Shown here: one piece after another, positions 19,223-29,264 of the stretch
How the letters are laid out: each line of letters starts with the position of its first letter
Numbering within the stretch: the first letter of the stretch is position 1
NCBI GenBank assembly: GCA_945952065.1
Contig: CAMFGY010000039.1
Coordinates: 1-35,903, forward strand
Length of the DNA stretch: 35,903 nucleotides
Direction of reading: 5' to 3'
Origin: an uncultured Burkholderiales bacterium
Lineage (GTDB): Bacteria > Pseudomonadota > Gammaproteobacteria > Burkholderiales > Burkholderiaceae_C
The notes under the pieces: generated by a model
What the model was told of the DNA's origin: nothing
Databases searched by the model: none
The model's input: the letters and a program-made list of their open reading frames with translations, nothing else
Position numbers and translations under genes: made by a program

Positions 19223-20844
19223 CGCAGCACCACCAAGCCGCCCACGGACTGGGCCAGCTGGCTCAGTTCGCCCCGGTTGACCAAGTCAAATGCATGGGCG
19301 ATGTCGGGGGCCAGATAGTGGTCGGTCGGCATGGCCGGGCAATGTTGGCGCATCAGGGCATGGACCTGCTCCAGCGCGGCCGAGCTCTTCAGCGGGCGCA
19401 GGAATTCGATGCCTTGCGCTGCGGCCAGCAGCTCGATGCCGATGATGTGGGCGGTGTTGTCCAGCATCTGGCCGAGACGGCGTGCACCGAAGGTGGCCAT
19501 GGAAACATGGTCTTCCTGGTTGGCGCTGGTGGGCAGACTGTCCACGCTGGCGGGGTGGGCCAGACTCTTGTTCTCGCTGGCCAAAGCGGCAGCGGTCACA
19601 TGGGCGATCATGAAGCCCGAGTTCAGCCCGGCATTGGCCGTCAAGAAGGGCGGCAGGCGCGAGACGCCGGCGTCGATCAGCATGGCGATGCGGCGCTCGG
19701 CAATCGCGCCCACTTCGGCAATCGCGCAGGCCAAGGCATCGGCGGCCAGGGCCACCGGCTCGGCGTGGAAGTTGCCGCCACTGACCATGGTGCTGCTGCC
19801 GTCTTCATTGGCGAACACCAGCGGGTTGTCGGTCACGGCATTGGCTTCGCGCAGCAGCACATCGCGCACATAACGGGCTTGGTCCAGGCATGCACCCATG
19901 ACTTGCGGCTGGCAGCGCAGGCAATAGGGGTCTTGGACGCGCTCGTCGCCGTCCAGCAACTGGCTCTGCCAGGGCTGGACACTCCCCTCGGGGGATGGAC
20001 GGCGCGCAGCGTCGTCTTGGGGGCGCATGGTTCGGTGTGACTCGCGGATGGCGCTGCCGGCCAGGATCTGGCGGTAGGCCGCGGCGGCTTCGATCTGGCC
20101 GGGCTGGCCGCGCACCTCATGGATGCGGGGATCGAAAGGCCCGTCGCTGCCTCGCGCGGCGTCCAGGCTCAGCGCGCCCGAGACGATGGCCGCGGCATAC
20201 ACCTGCTCAAAGCGGATCAGGCCTTCCAGCGCCAGGGCGGTGCTGGTTTGTGTGCCATTGATCAAGGCCAGGCCTTCTTTGGCCTGCAGCACCAGCGGTT
20301 CGATGCCGTGTTTTTGCAGCTCGGGCCCGGCGGGCACGCGTTGCCCGTCCACCAGCATTTCGCCTTCGCCCAGCAGGGCCAGGGTCATGTGCGAGAGCGG
20401 TGCCAGGTCGCCCGAGGCGCCCACCGAGCCCTGCGCAGGCACATAGGGGATCAGGCCGGCATTGAAAACGGCCAGCAAGCAGTTCACCACCTCTTCGCGC
20501 ACGCCGGAATGGCCGCGCGCCAGCGAGGCTGCCTTGGTGGCCAGCATCAGCCGCACCACCGGGGGCTTCAAGGGCTCGCCCACGCCCACGCAGTGCGAGC
20601 GGATCAAGTTGAATTGCAAGGTGCTCAGATCGGCCTTGCTGATGCGGGTGGACGCCAGCTTGCCAAAGCCGGTGTTGACGCCGTAGACCGGCGCATCGCC
20701 AGCGGCTGCGGCCTGCACCACGGCGGCGCTGCGGCGGATGATGTCGGTGGCGCTGGCGTGCAGGCTCAGTCGCACCTGGCCATTGCGGATCAGGCGCAGC
20801 TGCTCCAGTGTCAGATGACCGGGGGTGATTTCGATAGATGACAT
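19219..20844 (-). CDS. hutH: Histidine ammonia-lyase
   Basis: 541 residues. The MIO prosthetic group forms from Ala143-Ser144-Gly145 in [14 protein letters not shown]. Further family motifs are [38 protein letters not shown] and [17 protein letters not shown]. It deaminates L-histidine to urocanate, the first step of the pathway. Most HutH proteins have about 510 residues. The excess lies in one place: residues 272-299 split the stretch that normally reads SH...RVQDPYxLRCQPQ, and the extra DNA carries a small palindrome (separate entry). The frame is kept, so the product may still fold. The gene follows hutU by 93 bp on the same strand and meets the cyclase gene tail to tail. Confidence 0.95.
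   Translation of the reverse strand: MSSIEITPGHLTLEQLRLIRNGQVRLSLHASATDIIRRSAAVVQAAAAGDAPVYGVNTGFGKLASTRISKADLSTLQFNLIRSHCVGVGEPLKPPVVRLMLATKAASLARGHSGVREEVVNCLLAVFNAGLIPYVPAQGSVGASGDLAPLSHMTLALLGEGEMLVDGQRVPAGPELQKHGIEPLVLQAKEGLALINGTQTSTALALEGLIRFEQVYAAAIVSGALSLDAARGSDGPFDPRIHEVRGQPGQIEAAAAYRQILAGSAIRESHRTMRPQDDAARRPSPEGSVQPWQSQLLDGDERVQDPYCLRCQPQVMGACLDQARYVRDVLLREANAVTDNPLVFANEDGSSTMVSGGNFHAEPVALAADALACAIAEVGAIAERRIAMLIDAGVSRLPPFLTANAGLNSGFMIAHVTAAALASENKSLAHPASVDSLPTSANQEDHVSMATFGARRLGQMLDNTAHIIGIELLAAAQGIEFLRPLKSSAALEQVHALMRQHCPAMPTDHYLAPDIAHAFDLVNRGELSQLAQSVGGLVVLR
19948..20031 (-). repeat. In-frame insertion with a small palindrome (REP-like) inside hutH
   Basis: This 84-bp stretch encodes residues 272-299, which have no counterpart in usual HutH proteins. 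It includes TCCCC-TCG-GGGGA (19983-19995), a near-perfect palindrome, next to a GC-rich arm (GCGCGCAGCGTC). The peptide is hydrophilic ([17 protein letters not shown]). Small GC-rich palindromic repeats between genes are common in Burkholderiales, and one inserted in frame would explain the sequence. The limits are estimated from recall of the family, not from an alignment. Confidence 0.55.
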
Positions 20845-20937
20845 GACAGTCTCAGTTCTTGTGTTGGCAAGTGGAGCCCGAGGGTTCGGCTGGGCCGGGG
20901 CTACGGGCTCAAGGCGCGAGCAGGGGGAGGGCTCAGC

Positions 20938-22623
20938 TCACAGCATGGGCATCTTCAAACCGCGTTCACGCGCGGCGGTCTTGGCGATCTCGTAGCCCGC
21001 ATCGGCATGGCGCATCACGCCGGTGCCGGGGTCGTTGTAGAGCACGCGCGAGAGGCGTTGGGCGGCAGCGTCCGTGCCGTCGGCCACGATCACCACGCCG
21101 CTGTGCTGGCTGAAGCCCATGCCCACGCCACCGCCGTGGTGCAGGCTGACCCAGGTGGCGCCGCCGGCGGTGTTGAGCAAAGCGTTCAGCAGTGGCCAGT
21201 CGGACACGGCGTCCGAGCCATCCATCATGCTTTCGGTTTCGCGGTTGGGGCTGGCCACCGAGCCGCTGTCCAGGTGGTCGCGGCCAATCACGATGGGGGC
21301 TTTGAGCTCGCCGTTTTTCACCATCTCATTGAAGGCCAGGCCGGCGATATGGCGCTGGCCCAGGCCCAGCCAGCAAATGCGCGCCGGCAGGCCCTGGAAG
21401 GCGATGCGCTCTTTGGCCATGTCCAGCCAGCGGTGCACGCGGGTCTCTTCAGGGAAGAGTTCCTTGATCTTGGCGTCGGTCTTGTAGATGTCTTCCGGGT
21501 CACCCGAGAGCGCCACCCAGCGGAAGGGGCCGCGGCCCTCGCAGAACTGCGGGCGCACATAGGCGGGCACAAAGCCGGGGAAGTCAAAGGCGTTCTTCAC
21601 GCCTTGCTCCAGCGCCACTTGGCGGATGTTGTTGCCGTAGTCCACGGTGGGGATGCCCATGGCTTGGAACAGCAGCATGGCCTTCACATGCTCGGCGCAG
21701 CTGGCGGCAGCGGCGGCCTTCAGCTCGGCGTGTTGCGCCGGGTCGGCGGCCGCAGCCTTCCATTGCTCGACCGACCAGCCGGCGGGCAGATAGCCGTTGA
21801 TCAAATCGTGGGCACTGGTCTGGTCGGTCACCAGATCGGGCTTCACGCTGGGGTCGGTTTTGCAGCGCTCGGCCAGTGCCGGCAAGATGCGCGCCGCATT
21901 GCCCAGCAGGGCGATGGAAATGGCCTTGCCTTCGGCGGTGTATTTTTTGATGCGGGCCAGGGCGTCATCCAGATCGCTGGCTTGCTCGTCCACATAGCGG
22001 GTCTTCAGGCGGAAGTCGATGCGCGACTGCTGGCACTCGATGTTCAGCGAGCAGGCGCCTGCAAAGGTGGCGGCCAAGGGTTGTGCGCCGCCCATGCCGC
22101 CGAGGCCGGCGGTCAGCACCCACTTGCCTTGCAGTGAACCACCATAGTGTTGGCGGCCGGCCTCGGCAAAGGTTTCATACGTGCCTTGCACAATGCCTTG
22201 GGTGCCGATGTAGATCCAGCTGCCGGCCGTCATCTGGCCGTACATCATCAGACCCTTGCGGTCCAACTCATTGAAGTGCTCCCAAGTGGCCCAGTGCGGC
22301 ACCAGATTGGAGTTGGCGATCAGCACGCGCGGCGCGTCGGCATGCGTCTTGAACACGCCGACCGGCTTGCCCGACTGCACCAACAAGGTCTCGTCGGCCT
22401 CAAGCTTTTTCAGCGATTCGAGGATAGCTTCAAAGCAATCCCAGTTACGGGCGGCTTTGCCGATGCCGCCGTAGACGACCAGGTCCTTGGGGTTCTCGGC
22501 CACCACCGGGTCCAAGTTGTTCTGGATCATGCGGTAGGCGGCTTCGGTCAACCAGCTCTTGCAGCTGAGTTGGGTGCCGGTGGGGGCGCGTACGACGCGG
22601 GCCTGGGCGGGAGTCTTGGACAT
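20938..22623 (-). CDS. hutU: Urocanate hydratase
   Basis: 561 residues from the ATG at 22623, preceded by GGAG 7 bases upstream; a longer open frame from 22893 would run through the control region and into hutC. The NAD-binding loop [15 protein letters not shown] and the Cys-containing segment [15 protein letters not shown], followed by [20 protein letters not shown] and [18 protein letters not shown], are urocanase signatures. The enzyme uses tightly bound NAD+ to convert urocanate to 4-imidazolone-5-propionate. It is the first gene of the minus-strand hutU-hutH unit and is driven from the promoter at 22702-22730. Confidence 0.96.
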   Translation of the reverse strand: MSKTPAQARVVRAPTGTQLSCKSWLTEAAYRMIQNNLDPVVAENPKDLVVYGGIGKAARNWDCFEAILESLKKLEADETLLVQSGKPVGVFKTHADAPRVLIANSNLVPHWATWEHFNELDRKGLMMYGQMTAGSWIYIGTQGIVQGTYETFAEAGRQHYGGSLQGKWVLTAGLGGMGGAQPLAATFAGACSLNIECQQSRIDFRLKTRYVDEQASDLDDALARIKKYTAEGKAISIALLGNAARILPALAERCKTDPSVKPDLVTDQTSAHDLINGYLPAGWSVEQWKAAAADPAQHAELKAAAAASCAEHVKAMLLFQAMGIPTVDYGNNIRQVALEQGVKNAFDFPGFVPAYVRPQFCEGRGPFRWVALSGDPEDIYKTDAKIKELFPEETRVHRWLDMAKERIAFQGLPARICWLGLGQRHIAGLAFNEMVKNGELKAPIVIGRDHLDSGSVASPNRETESMMDGSDAVSDWPLLNALLNTAGGATWVSLHHGGGVGMGFSQHSGVVIVADGTDAAAQRLSRVLYNDPGTGVMRHADAGYEIAKTAARERGLKMPML

Positions 22624-22701
22624 GGGGGTCTCCAAAAACAGGTGAATCGGGCGTTGCCGGGGGCGCATACAAGGCGCCGCGAGCGTGCAGAAAGTGGGCG
22701 A

Positions 22702-22727
22702 ACTGTAGTTGTCTATACAAGTACAGT
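22702..22727. promoter_or_regulatory. hut operator (probable HutC binding site)
   Basis: A 26-bp imperfect palindrome: the left half is ACTGTAGTTGTCT and the right half ATACAAGTACAGT, matching in 11 of 13 paired positions. The core TTGT-CTAT-ACAA resembles known HutC operators (TTGTATATACAA type). It lies in the spacers of both divergent promoters, so bound HutC would block hutUH and hutC together. The inducer of HutC proteins is normally urocanate. Confidence 0.72.
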
Positions 22728-22730
22728 CAA
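22702..22730 (-). promoter_or_regulatory. hutU-hutH promoter
   Basis: Read on the minus strand, TTGACT (22730-22725) and TACAGT (22707-22702) are separated by exactly 17 bp. The expected start near 22695 would give a leader of about 70 bases before hutU. The -10 box and the spacer coincide with the operator palindrome. Confidence 0.65.
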
Positions 22731-22737
22731 GTACGAT
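22709..22737 (+). promoter_or_regulatory. hutC promoter
   Basis: TTGTCT (22709-22714) and TACGAT (22732-22737) are 17 bp apart. The -35 is half of the operator core, so autoregulation is expected. The predicted start, about 22744-22745, coincides with an ATG of hutC. Confidence 0.55.
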
Positions 22738-22744
22738 GCGGGCC

Positions 22745-23467
22745 ATGGTCAGAAAATCTCCAGCCGGCCCGGAGCCGCAGTACCAAAAAGTGCAAAACCA
22801 TTTGCGCGAGCGCATCGCCAGCGGCCATTGGGTGGCGGGCGATTTGCTGCCCTCGGAGGCCGAGTTGGTGCAGACCTTTGGGGTCAGCCGCATGACGGTG
22901 AACCGGGCTTTGCGGGACTTGCATCAAGAAGGCCTGATCGAGCGGGTGCAGGGCGTGGGCACTTTTGTGGCGCAGCTGCACCGCATCTCCTCCACGCTGA
23001 CAGTGCGCGATGTGCATGACGAAATCGCCGAGCGCGGGCACCGCCATGAGGCGCAGGTGCATGAGCTCAAGGCGGTGGCTGCCACCGCCGAACAAGCCCG
23101 GCTGTTTGAAATCAAAGCGGGCGAGCCCCTGTTCCACAGCCTGATCGTGCACCTGGAAAACGGTGTGCCCATTCAGTGCGAAGACCGCTGGGTCAACCCC
23201 GCCAGCGCGCCCGACTACCTGAGCTGCGATTTCACCCAGATCACGCCCACCCATTACCTGTTGGAGCTTGCGCCCTTGAGCGAAGCGCGTTACACCATCG
23301 AGTCCAAATTGCCCAGCGCCCAAGAAGCCAAGCTCTTGGGCATTGAGCGCCGCGACCCCTGCTTGGTGCTCATGCGCACCACCTACAGCCGGGGCCGCAC
23401 GGTGACCACGGTGCGACTGACCCACCCGGGCTCGCGCTATTTGCTGCAGGGGAGTTTTCAGGCATGA
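22745..23467 (+). CDS. hutC: Histidine utilisation repressor HutC (GntR family)
   Basis: 240 residues from the ATG at 22745; another ATG at 22736 would add three residues. Neither has a Shine-Dalgarno site, and the promoter geometry favours a nearly leaderless message starting at 22745. The N-terminal winged helix-turn-helix is the GntR type ([50 protein letters not shown]). The C-terminal UTRA ligand domain starts near residue 85 ([11 protein letters not shown]) and contains [21 protein letters not shown]. HutC represses hut genes until urocanate binds. It is divergent from hutU and leads the plus-strand hutC-D-I-G-F unit. Confidence 0.93.
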   Translation: MVRKSPAGPEPQYQKVQNHLRERIASGHWVAGDLLPSEAELVQTFGVSRMTVNRALRDLHQEGLIERVQGVGTFVAQLHRISSTLTVRDVHDEIAERGHRHEAQVHELKAVAATAEQARLFEIKAGEPLFHSLIVHLENGVPIQCEDRWVNPASAPDYLSCDFTQITPTHYLLELAPLSEARYTIESKLPSAQEAKLLGIERRDPCLVLMRTTYSRGRTVTTVRLTHPGSRYLLQGSFQA

Positions 23468-23540
23468 GCCCAATGCATGGCCGCCCAAAATTGGGCTCGC
23501 ACCCGCTTGGCGGGTCGGAACGAAGTGACGGGGTGCACCC
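23466..23540 (+). repeat. Cluster of inverted repeats between hutC and hutD
   Basis: Three symmetric elements fill this 73-bp gap: GAGCCCAAT/ATTGGGCTC (23466-23474 and 23490-23498, 9-bp stem), ACCCGC/GCGGGT (23501-23506 and 23510-23515, 3-base loop) and the perfect 10-bp palindrome GGGTGCACCC (23531-23540) touching the hutD ATG. The hexamer GCACCC at 23499-23504 also pairs with GGGTGC of the last one. It could be a processing or attenuation site or a REP-like repeat. No T-run follows. Confidence 0.5.
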
Positions 23541-24104
23541 ATGAGTTGGAGCTTGATCAGCGCAGACGATGTGGCGGCGCAGGCCTGGAAAAACGGCGGC
23601 GGTCAGACCCGCGAACTGCTGGCTTGGCCGCATCTGACGGACTGGGTCTTGCGCATCAGCGTGGCCGATATTGAAAAAGATGGCCCGTTCTCATCCTTTG
23701 AAGGCATCGAGCGCTGGTTTGCCGTCCTGCAAGGTGAGGGCGTGCAACTGGGTGACTTGCCATTGCGCGCCGGCCAGGGCCTGTATCAGTTCGATGGCGC
23801 TTTGGCCCCGGCCTGCCGTCTGCTTGGCGGCCTCACGCGTGACTTCAATCTGATGCACCGGCGCAGCCGGGGCCAGATGCAGGTCTTGCCCGCCACGCAA
23901 GACCTGAGCCCCAAGGCCGGCCAGGCCCAGTGGGTGGGTTTGTTCAGCGCCGAGGGCGGCCACTTGGTGCACGGTGGGCGCGCCATGGCGCTCAAGCCCC
24001 TGAGCCTGGCCTGGTGCGAGAACCCGGTGGCGCAGCTTTGCCACTTCGAGGGCCAGGGCGCCGCATGGTGGATGGTCTGGAGCGAGTCCTCAACAGGAGC
24101 ATGA
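23541..24104 (+). CDS. hutD: HutD family protein
   Basis: 187 residues with the cupin-like HutD features [16 protein letters not shown] near the N-terminus, [20 protein letters not shown], and RDFNLMHRR in the middle. HutD proteins are found in hut operons and are thought to modulate pathway flux, perhaps by binding formiminoglutamate or urocanate; no catalytic role is proven. The start has GGGGTG upstream within a palindrome. The hutI start lies 4 bp after its stop. Confidence 0.9.
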   Translation: MSWSLISADDVAAQAWKNGGGQTRELLAWPHLTDWVLRISVADIEKDGPFSSFEGIERWFAVLQGEGVQLGDLPLRAGQGLYQFDGALAPACRLLGGLTRDFNLMHRRSRGQMQVLPATQDLSPKAGQAQWVGLFSAEGGHLVHGGRAMALKPLSLAWCENPVAQLCHFEGQGAAWWMVWSESSTGA

Positions 24105-24108
24105 AGCG

Positions 24109-25320
24109 ATGAGACGAACCAAACTCTGGCGCAATGCCAAACTGGTGACCCTGGCCGGCGAGCAGCCCTGGGGCCTGTTGGAGCAAGGCGCTTTTGCTTC
24201 ACAGGGTGAGCATTTGCAATGGGTCGGGCCGCTGGCCGAATTGCCTGAGGACTTGCGCGCCACCGTGGTCAGTGAGGTCGATCTGGGCGGCGCTGTGGTC
24301 ACGCCGGGTTTGATCGATTGCCACACCCATCTGGTCTATGGCGGCCAGCGCGCTCATGAGTTCGAAATGCGCTTGAACGGCGCCAGCTACGAGGACATTG
24401 CCCGCGCCGGGGGCGGCATCCGCTCCACCGTGGCTGCGACCCGCAATGCCACCGAGCATCAGCTGTATGCGCAGGCCGCGCACCGCGTCCTGCGGCTGCT
24501 GGCCGAGGGCGTGACCACGCTGGAGGTCAAGTCCGGCTATGGCCTGAGCCAAGCTGCCGAGACCAAGATGCTGCGCGTGGCGCGGCGTTTGGCTGGCCTG
24601 GGGGTGGAGGTGCGCACCACGTATTTGGGCGCCCATGCCTTGCCGCCGGAGTTTGAGGGGCGGCAAGACGCTTATGTGCAGGCGGTCTGCGATTGGCTGC
24701 CCGATCTGCGGCGCGATGGCCTGGTTGATGCAGTGGATGCGTTTTGCGAAGGCATTGGCTTCACCCCGGCGCAAACCCGCAAGGTTTTTGAGGCCGCTCG
24801 CGCCCTGGGGCTGCCGGTCAAGCTGCATGCCGAGCAATTGAGCGACCAGGGCGGCACGCAGTTGGCGGCCGAGTTCCAGGCCTTGTCTTGCGACCATTTG
24901 GAGTACCTCAGCGAGGCCGGCATCCGCGCCATGGCGGCGAGTGGCACGGTCGCCACCCTGCTGCCGGGCGCCTACTACTTTCTGCGCGAAACCAAGCTGC
25001 CGCCGGTGCAGGCGCTGCGCGAGGCCGGCGTGCCCATCGCCATTTCAACCGACCACAACCCCGGCACCTCGCCCACGCTGTCTTTGCTTTTGATGCTGAA
25101 CATGGCCTGCACCTTGTTCCGGCTCACGCCTGAAGAAGCGCTGCGCGGCGTCACGGTGAATGCGGCCAAGGCCTTGGGCTTGGCCGACCGGGGCCAGTTG
25201 TTGGCCGGGCAGCGAGCCGACTTCTGCGTCTGGGACATTGAGCACCCGAACGAGCTGTCTTACTACTTCGGCCGCAATCCGCTGCGCCAGGTGGTGCGCG
25301 GCGGGGTGGAGCGCAAGTAA
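24109..25320 (+). CDS. hutI: Imidazolonepropionase
   Basis: 403 residues, normal length. It is an amidohydrolase-superfamily enzyme with the metal site [16 protein letters not shown], then [22 protein letters not shown], the metal ligand region [12 protein letters not shown] and the catalytic Asp in [11 protein letters not shown]. It hydrolyses 4-imidazolone-5-propionate to N-formimino-L-glutamate. AGGAG (24095-24099) lies 9 bases before the ATG, within the last codons of hutD. Confidence 0.96.
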   Translation: MRRTKLWRNAKLVTLAGEQPWGLLEQGAFASQGEHLQWVGPLAELPEDLRATVVSEVDLGGAVVTPGLIDCHTHLVYGGQRAHEFEMRLNGASYEDIARAGGGIRSTVAATRNATEHQLYAQAAHRVLRLLAEGVTTLEVKSGYGLSQAAETKMLRVARRLAGLGVEVRTTYLGAHALPPEFEGRQDAYVQAVCDWLPDLRRDGLVDAVDAFCEGIGFTPAQTRKVFEAARALGLPVKLHAEQLSDQGGTQLAAEFQALSCDHLEYLSEAGIRAMAASGTVATLLPGAYYFLRETKLPPVQALREAGVPIAISTDHNPGTSPTLSLLLMLNMACTLFRLTPEEALRGVTVNAAKALGLADRGQLLAGQRADFCVWDIEHPNELSYYFGRNPLRQVVRGGVERK

Positions 25321-25352
25321 ACAACAGTCAGAGACAAGCACGACCAAGCATC

Positions 25353-26159
25353 ATGAGTGAGCATCCCGTTTTCCAACTCAGCCAGGGCCGCACGCCTTTG
25401 TTGATCAGCATGCCCCATGTGGGCACGGCCATTCCTGCCGATCAAGTGGCGCGTTATCAGCCGCGCGCCTTGGCGAGCGAAGATACCGACTGGCATTTGG
25501 AGCGCCTGTACCGCCCGATTGCCGAGGCCCTGGGCGCCAGCGTGATCGTGCCGTATTACTCGCGCTTTTTGATCGACCTGAACCGCCCGCCCGAAGACAC
25601 GCCCATGTATCCCGGCGCCAGCAATACCGAGCTGTGCCCGACGCGTTTTTTCAGCGGCGAGCCGCTCTATTTGCAGGATCAAGCGCCTGATGAGGCCGAG
25701 AAGCTGCGCCGCCGCCAGCTTTACTGGCTGCCTTATCACCGGGCCTTGAATGCCGAGCTGCAGCGCTTGAAAAGCCTGTTTGGCTATGCGCTGCTGTTTG
25801 ACGCGCACAGCATCCGCTCCGAGCTGCCTTGGTTGTTTGAAGGGCGCTTGCCTGATCTGAATCTGGGCACGGTGGAGGGGCGCTCGTGCGACCCGGCCAT
25901 CACCGGGGCTTTGGCGGCGGTGTTGGCCGGGCAGGGTGACTACACCCAAGTGGTCAATGGCCGCTTCAAGGGCGGCTACATCACCCGCCATTACGGCCAA
26001 CCCGAGCAGGGCCTGCATGCGGTGCAGTTGGAAATGTGCTGGCGCTGCTATATGGAAGAGGCCGCGCCTTACGCCTATGACGAGGCCCACGCGGCCCAGG
26101 TGCGCCCCTTGCTGCACACCTTGTTGAGTGAATACTTGAAGTGGAAGCCCCAGGCATGA
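25353..26159 (+). CDS. hutG: N-formylglutamate deformylase
   Basis: 268 residues of the N-formylglutamate amidohydrolase family: LLISMPHVGTAIP at the N-terminus, SEDTDWHLERLY, SRFLIDLNRPPEDTPMYPG and LLFDAHSIRSELPWLFEG with the metal-binding residues. It releases formate and glutamate. The presence of this protein together with HutF shows that the cell uses the five-step pathway and not the formiminoglutamase route. The ribosome site is weak. Its stop overlaps the hutF start as ATGA. Confidence 0.95.
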   Translation: MSEHPVFQLSQGRTPLLISMPHVGTAIPADQVARYQPRALASEDTDWHLERLYRPIAEALGASVIVPYYSRFLIDLNRPPEDTPMYPGASNTELCPTRFFSGEPLYLQDQAPDEAEKLRRRQLYWLPYHRALNAELQRLKSLFGYALLFDAHSIRSELPWLFEGRLPDLNLGTVEGRSCDPAITGALAAVLAGQGDYTQVVNGRFKGGYITRHYGQPEQGLHAVQLEMCWRCYMEEAAPYAYDEAHAAQVRPLLHTLLSEYLKWKPQA

Positions 26160-27538
26160 GCGAGCGTATTTTTTGGGCCGAACAAGCCTGGGTGGATGGT
26201 CGCTGGCAGCGCGAGGTGGCGCTGACCGTCGGCAGCCAAGGGCATTGGCAGCAGATTGAAGCAGGGCGCAGTTTTTCCGAGGGCATGCAGCGCTTGGCGG
26301 GCCCGGTGATCCCCAGCTTGGTGGACACCCACAGCCACGCGTTTCAGCGCGCTTTTGCCGGCTTGGCCGAGCGGCGTGAAGCGGGAGATGATGATTTTTG
26401 GTCCTGGCGCGACCGCATGTACGGCTTGGCGCTCAAGCTCAGCCCCGATCAAATGCGCCATGTGGCGGCCCAGCTCTATGCCGAGCTGCTGGCCGGCGGC
26501 TACACCCAGGTTTGCGAATTCCATTACCTGCACCATGCGCCCGACGGCCAAGCCTATGCCGATGAGCTGGCCATGAGCTGGGCCCTGGCCGATGCGGCGG
26601 CCGAGGTCGGCATGGGCCTGACCCTGCTGCCGGTCTTGTATGCCCACGCGGGCTTCGGCCAGCCCGGCTTGCGCGAGGACCAGCGCCGTTTCAAGACCGA
26701 TGCTGCCTGGGTCTGGGCTGCCTGCCAGCGCATCAATGCCGCACAGCGGCCCTTGCTGAATGCGGGCGTGGCCTTGCATTCTTTGCGGGCGGCCCATCGC
26801 GGCGACATCGAGGCCTTGCAGGCGCTGGTGGGGGATCGTGACATCCCCATCCACATCCACATCAGCGAGCAACAACAAGAAGTGCGTGACTGTTTGGCTG
26901 CCCATGGTCAGCGGCCCATGCAATGGCTGTGCAGCCAGTTTGCGCCCGATGCCCGCTGGCATCTGGTGCATGCCACCCACAGCACGCGGGACGAGATCGC
27001 CCAGGTGGCCGCCGCCGGCGCCAGTGTGGTGATTTGCCCGGGCACCGAGGGCAATCTGGGCGATGGCCTGATCGACCTGCCCGGTTGGCTGGCTGCGGGC
27101 GTGCCCTTCAGCATTGGCTCGGACAGCCACGTCACTCGCAACTGGGTGGAAGAGCTGCGTTGGTTGGAATATGGCCAGCGCCTGGGCTTGCAGCAGCGCA
27201 ATGTGGCCGCTGCGCCGGGGCGCGAGCCCAGCACGGCGGCCCGTTTGTTTGAAGCGGCGCGGCAAGGCAGTGCCGCGCCGGCGGGCTTCAAGCAGTGGGG
27301 CTTGGCGGTGGGCGCGCGGGCAGACTTTTTGGTGCTGGACCCGCTGGCCAGCGGCGTGGCGGGCTTGCCGGCCTCGGCCTGTTTGGACGGATTGGTGTTT
27401 GCCTCGCAGGGTCAGGTCTTGCTCGCGGCCTATATTGCGGGTGTTCCTCGCCTGGCGTGCGACGATGGGGCCCTGCAAGCCAAGCACCGCGAGATCCGGG
27501 GGCGTTTTCAGTCCACCATGGCCGAATTGGTGGCTTGA
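26156..27538 (+). CDS. hutF: Formimidoylglutamate deiminase
   Basis: 460 residues from the ATG at 26156, which overlaps the hutG stop; an ATG at 26141 would add five residues but loses the coupling. Amidohydrolase motifs are [17 protein letters not shown] (metal His residues), [25 protein letters not shown] and the catalytic Asp in [19 protein letters not shown]. It removes ammonia from N-formimino-L-glutamate to give N-formyl-L-glutamate, the substrate of HutG. It is the last gene of the hut unit. Confidence 0.95.
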   Translation: MSERIFWAEQAWVDGRWQREVALTVGSQGHWQQIEAGRSFSEGMQRLAGPVIPSLVDTHSHAFQRAFAGLAERREAGDDDFWSWRDRMYGLALKLSPDQMRHVAAQLYAELLAGGYTQVCEFHYLHHAPDGQAYADELAMSWALADAAAEVGMGLTLLPVLYAHAGFGQPGLREDQRRFKTDAAWVWAACQRINAAQRPLLNAGVALHSLRAAHRGDIEALQALVGDRDIPIHIHISEQQQEVRDCLAAHGQRPMQWLCSQFAPDARWHLVHATHSTRDEIAQVAAAGASVVICPGTEGNLGDGLIDLPGWLAAGVPFSIGSDSHVTRNWVEELRWLEYGQRLGLQQRNVAAAPGREPSTAARLFEAARQGSAAPAGFKQWGLAVGARADFLVLDPLASGVAGLPASACLDGLVFASQGQVLLAAYIAGVPRLACDDGALQAKHREIRGRFQSTMAELVA

Positions 27539-27654
27539 GCCGACCCGCGTCGCTGTTGCAAATTGGCAGATTTCACGCCTGTTTAACGCTTTTGTGCGAA
27601 CTGCGTATCGCATATATTGCAGGCTCAAGAGGGCGATCGCCCTGGGAGCCGACG

Positions 27655-29208
27655 ATGCTGAATCTGCAGGATTTCACGGTACGTGCCCGCTTGTATGCCT
27701 TGGCAGCAGCCTCCATGCTGGCCTTATTGCTGGTGGGTTCTATGGGCTTGTACAGCCTCAATGAATCCACCGACGCCTTCAAGCACTTCGTTGACAACGA
27801 CAACCAGTCGCTGGTCCATGTCTCTGCGCTGCGGGCTGAAGCCGGCAATTTGCGGCGTTATGAAAAAGACATGGTCATCAATCTCGAAGACGGCGCCGCC
27901 ATCGAGAAGTACCGTGCGGATTGGCTGAAAGCCTATGACAAATTCCTCAAGGCCGAGCAAGCGATGGAAAAGCTCGACCTGCCGCCCATCGAGCGCGAGC
28001 TGATCAAAGCCATTGAAGACGGGCTCAAGCAGTACCGCGCGGAAATGGAACCCTTCATGAACAAGCTGGGCGAAAAGGCGTTCAGCACATCGGGGGAGGC
28101 CAACAAGGCCTTGGGCCCGGCAAAAAAGGCGATCCGTCCTTTGGAAGACAAGCTGGCCGAGTTGGTGCTTGCCATCGATAAAGATTCCGATGAGGGCATC
28201 GCCGAAATCAAAGCCCATGAGCAGAAGATTCGAATGAGCTTGCTGCTGATCATGGTGGGCAGCTTGGCGATGATCGGGATCTATACCTTTTTCAATATCC
28301 GCTCGATCTTGCAACCCTTGAGCGAGGTGCAGGCCTCGGCTGAGCGCATGGCCGGGCAAGACTTGAGCGAGCCCATCGTTCCCCGTGGGCAATGTGAAAC
28401 CGGCGATTTGATGCGTGGCATCAAGGCCATGCAAGACTCCTTGCGTCAAGTGGTGGGCAATGTGCGCAAGGCCACCGACAACATCGCCATGGCCTCGACC
28501 GAGGTGGCAGCAGGGGGGCACGATTTGAGCCATCGCACCGAGCAGGCCGCCTCCAATTTGGAAGAAACGGCCTCGGCCATGGAGCAGCTCACGGCCAGTG
28601 TGAAGCACAACGCCGAATCCGCACGGCAAGCCAATCAGCTGGCCAGCGAGGCCGCCGGTGTGGCCCAGCGCGGCGGCGAGGTGGTGGGCGAGGTGGTCAG
28701 CACCATGAGCCGCATCAGCGCCTCCTCCAACAAGATCAGCGACATCATCTCCACCATCGACGGCATTGCCTTCCAGACCAATATCTTGGCCTTGAACGCG
28801 GCGGTGGAAGCGGCCCGCGCGGGTGAGCAAGGGCGTGGCTTTGCGGTGGTGGCCAGCGAGGTGCGCTCCCTGGCGCAGCGCTCGGCCGAAGCGGCCAAGG
28901 AGATCAAAGGGCTGATCACCGCCAGCAGTGAAAGCGTGGAGGCGGGCGCTGCCTTGGTGGAGCGGGCCGGCGGCACCATGCAGGAAGTGATTGCCGCAAT
29001 TGGCCGGGTGGGCCATATCGTGGCCGAGATCAGCCATGCCACCTCGGAGCAAAGCACCGGCATTGGGCAAATCGGCCAAGCCATCAGCCAGCTCGACACC
29101 ATGACGCAGCAAAACGCGGCCTTGGTGGAGCAGTCGGCCGCCGCGGCCCAAAGCCTGCAGACGCAGGCCGATGCCTTGGCTCGCTCGGTGGCGGTGTTCC
29201 GGCTATGA
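27655..29208 (+). CDS. Methyl-accepting chemotaxis protein
   Basis: 517 residues from the ATG at 27655 with GGGAG upstream. TM1 is residues about 12-33. A periplasmic four-helix-bundle-like sensor of roughly 160 residues (about 34-195) follows, then TM2 ([20 protein letters not shown]), a HAMP domain, and the cytoplasmic signalling coiled coil with hairpin tip [20 protein letters not shown] and [20 protein letters not shown]. There is no C-terminal CheR-tether pentapeptide. The ligand is unknown; the place next to hut does not prove a histidine sensor. The 116-bp gap before it has an AT-rich patch with TATATT at 27613-27618 as a possible -10. Confidence 0.94.
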   Translation: MLNLQDFTVRARLYALAAASMLALLLVGSMGLYSLNESTDAFKHFVDNDNQSLVHVSALRAEAGNLRRYEKDMVINLEDGAAIEKYRADWLKAYDKFLKAEQAMEKLDLPPIERELIKAIEDGLKQYRAEMEPFMNKLGEKAFSTSGEANKALGPAKKAIRPLEDKLAELVLAIDKDSDEGIAEIKAHEQKIRMSLLLIMVGSLAMIGIYTFFNIRSILQPLSEVQASAERMAGQDLSEPIVPRGQCETGDLMRGIKAMQDSLRQVVGNVRKATDNIAMASTEVAAGGHDLSHRTEQAASNLEETASAMEQLTASVKHNAESARQANQLASEAAGVAQRGGEVVGEVVSTMSRISASSNKISDIISTIDGIAFQTNILALNAAVEAARAGEQGRGFAVVASEVRSLAQRSAEAAKEIKGLITASSESVEAGAALVERAGGTMQEVIAAIGRVGHIVAEISHATSEQSTGIGQIGQAISQLDTMTQQNAALVEQSAAAAQSLQTQADALARSVAVFRL

Positions 29209-29211
29209 GCG

Positions 29212-29232
29212 AGGGCGGGCAAGCGCCGCCCT
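29212..29232 (+). terminator. GC-rich hairpin between convergent genes
   Basis: AGGGCGG (29212-29218) and CCGCCCT (29226-29232) form a 7-bp stem with a 7-base loop just after the chemotaxis gene stop. No T-run follows, so intrinsic termination is uncertain, but the position between convergent genes fits a 3' boundary. Confidence 0.4.
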
Positions 29233-29264
29233 GGGCCTGTTGCTGAGAAAGCTGAGCCCCGACT

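Noticed and set aside
18865-20040. 391-codon plus-strand frame covering the end of the cyclase gene and hutH
   Set aside because: It spans two recognised genes in other frames, and its product has no recognisable domain.
22709-22744. Upstream extension of hutC from 22709 in the same frame
   Set aside because: It would begin inside the operator and upstream of the likely transcription start; a GntR N-terminus does not need it.
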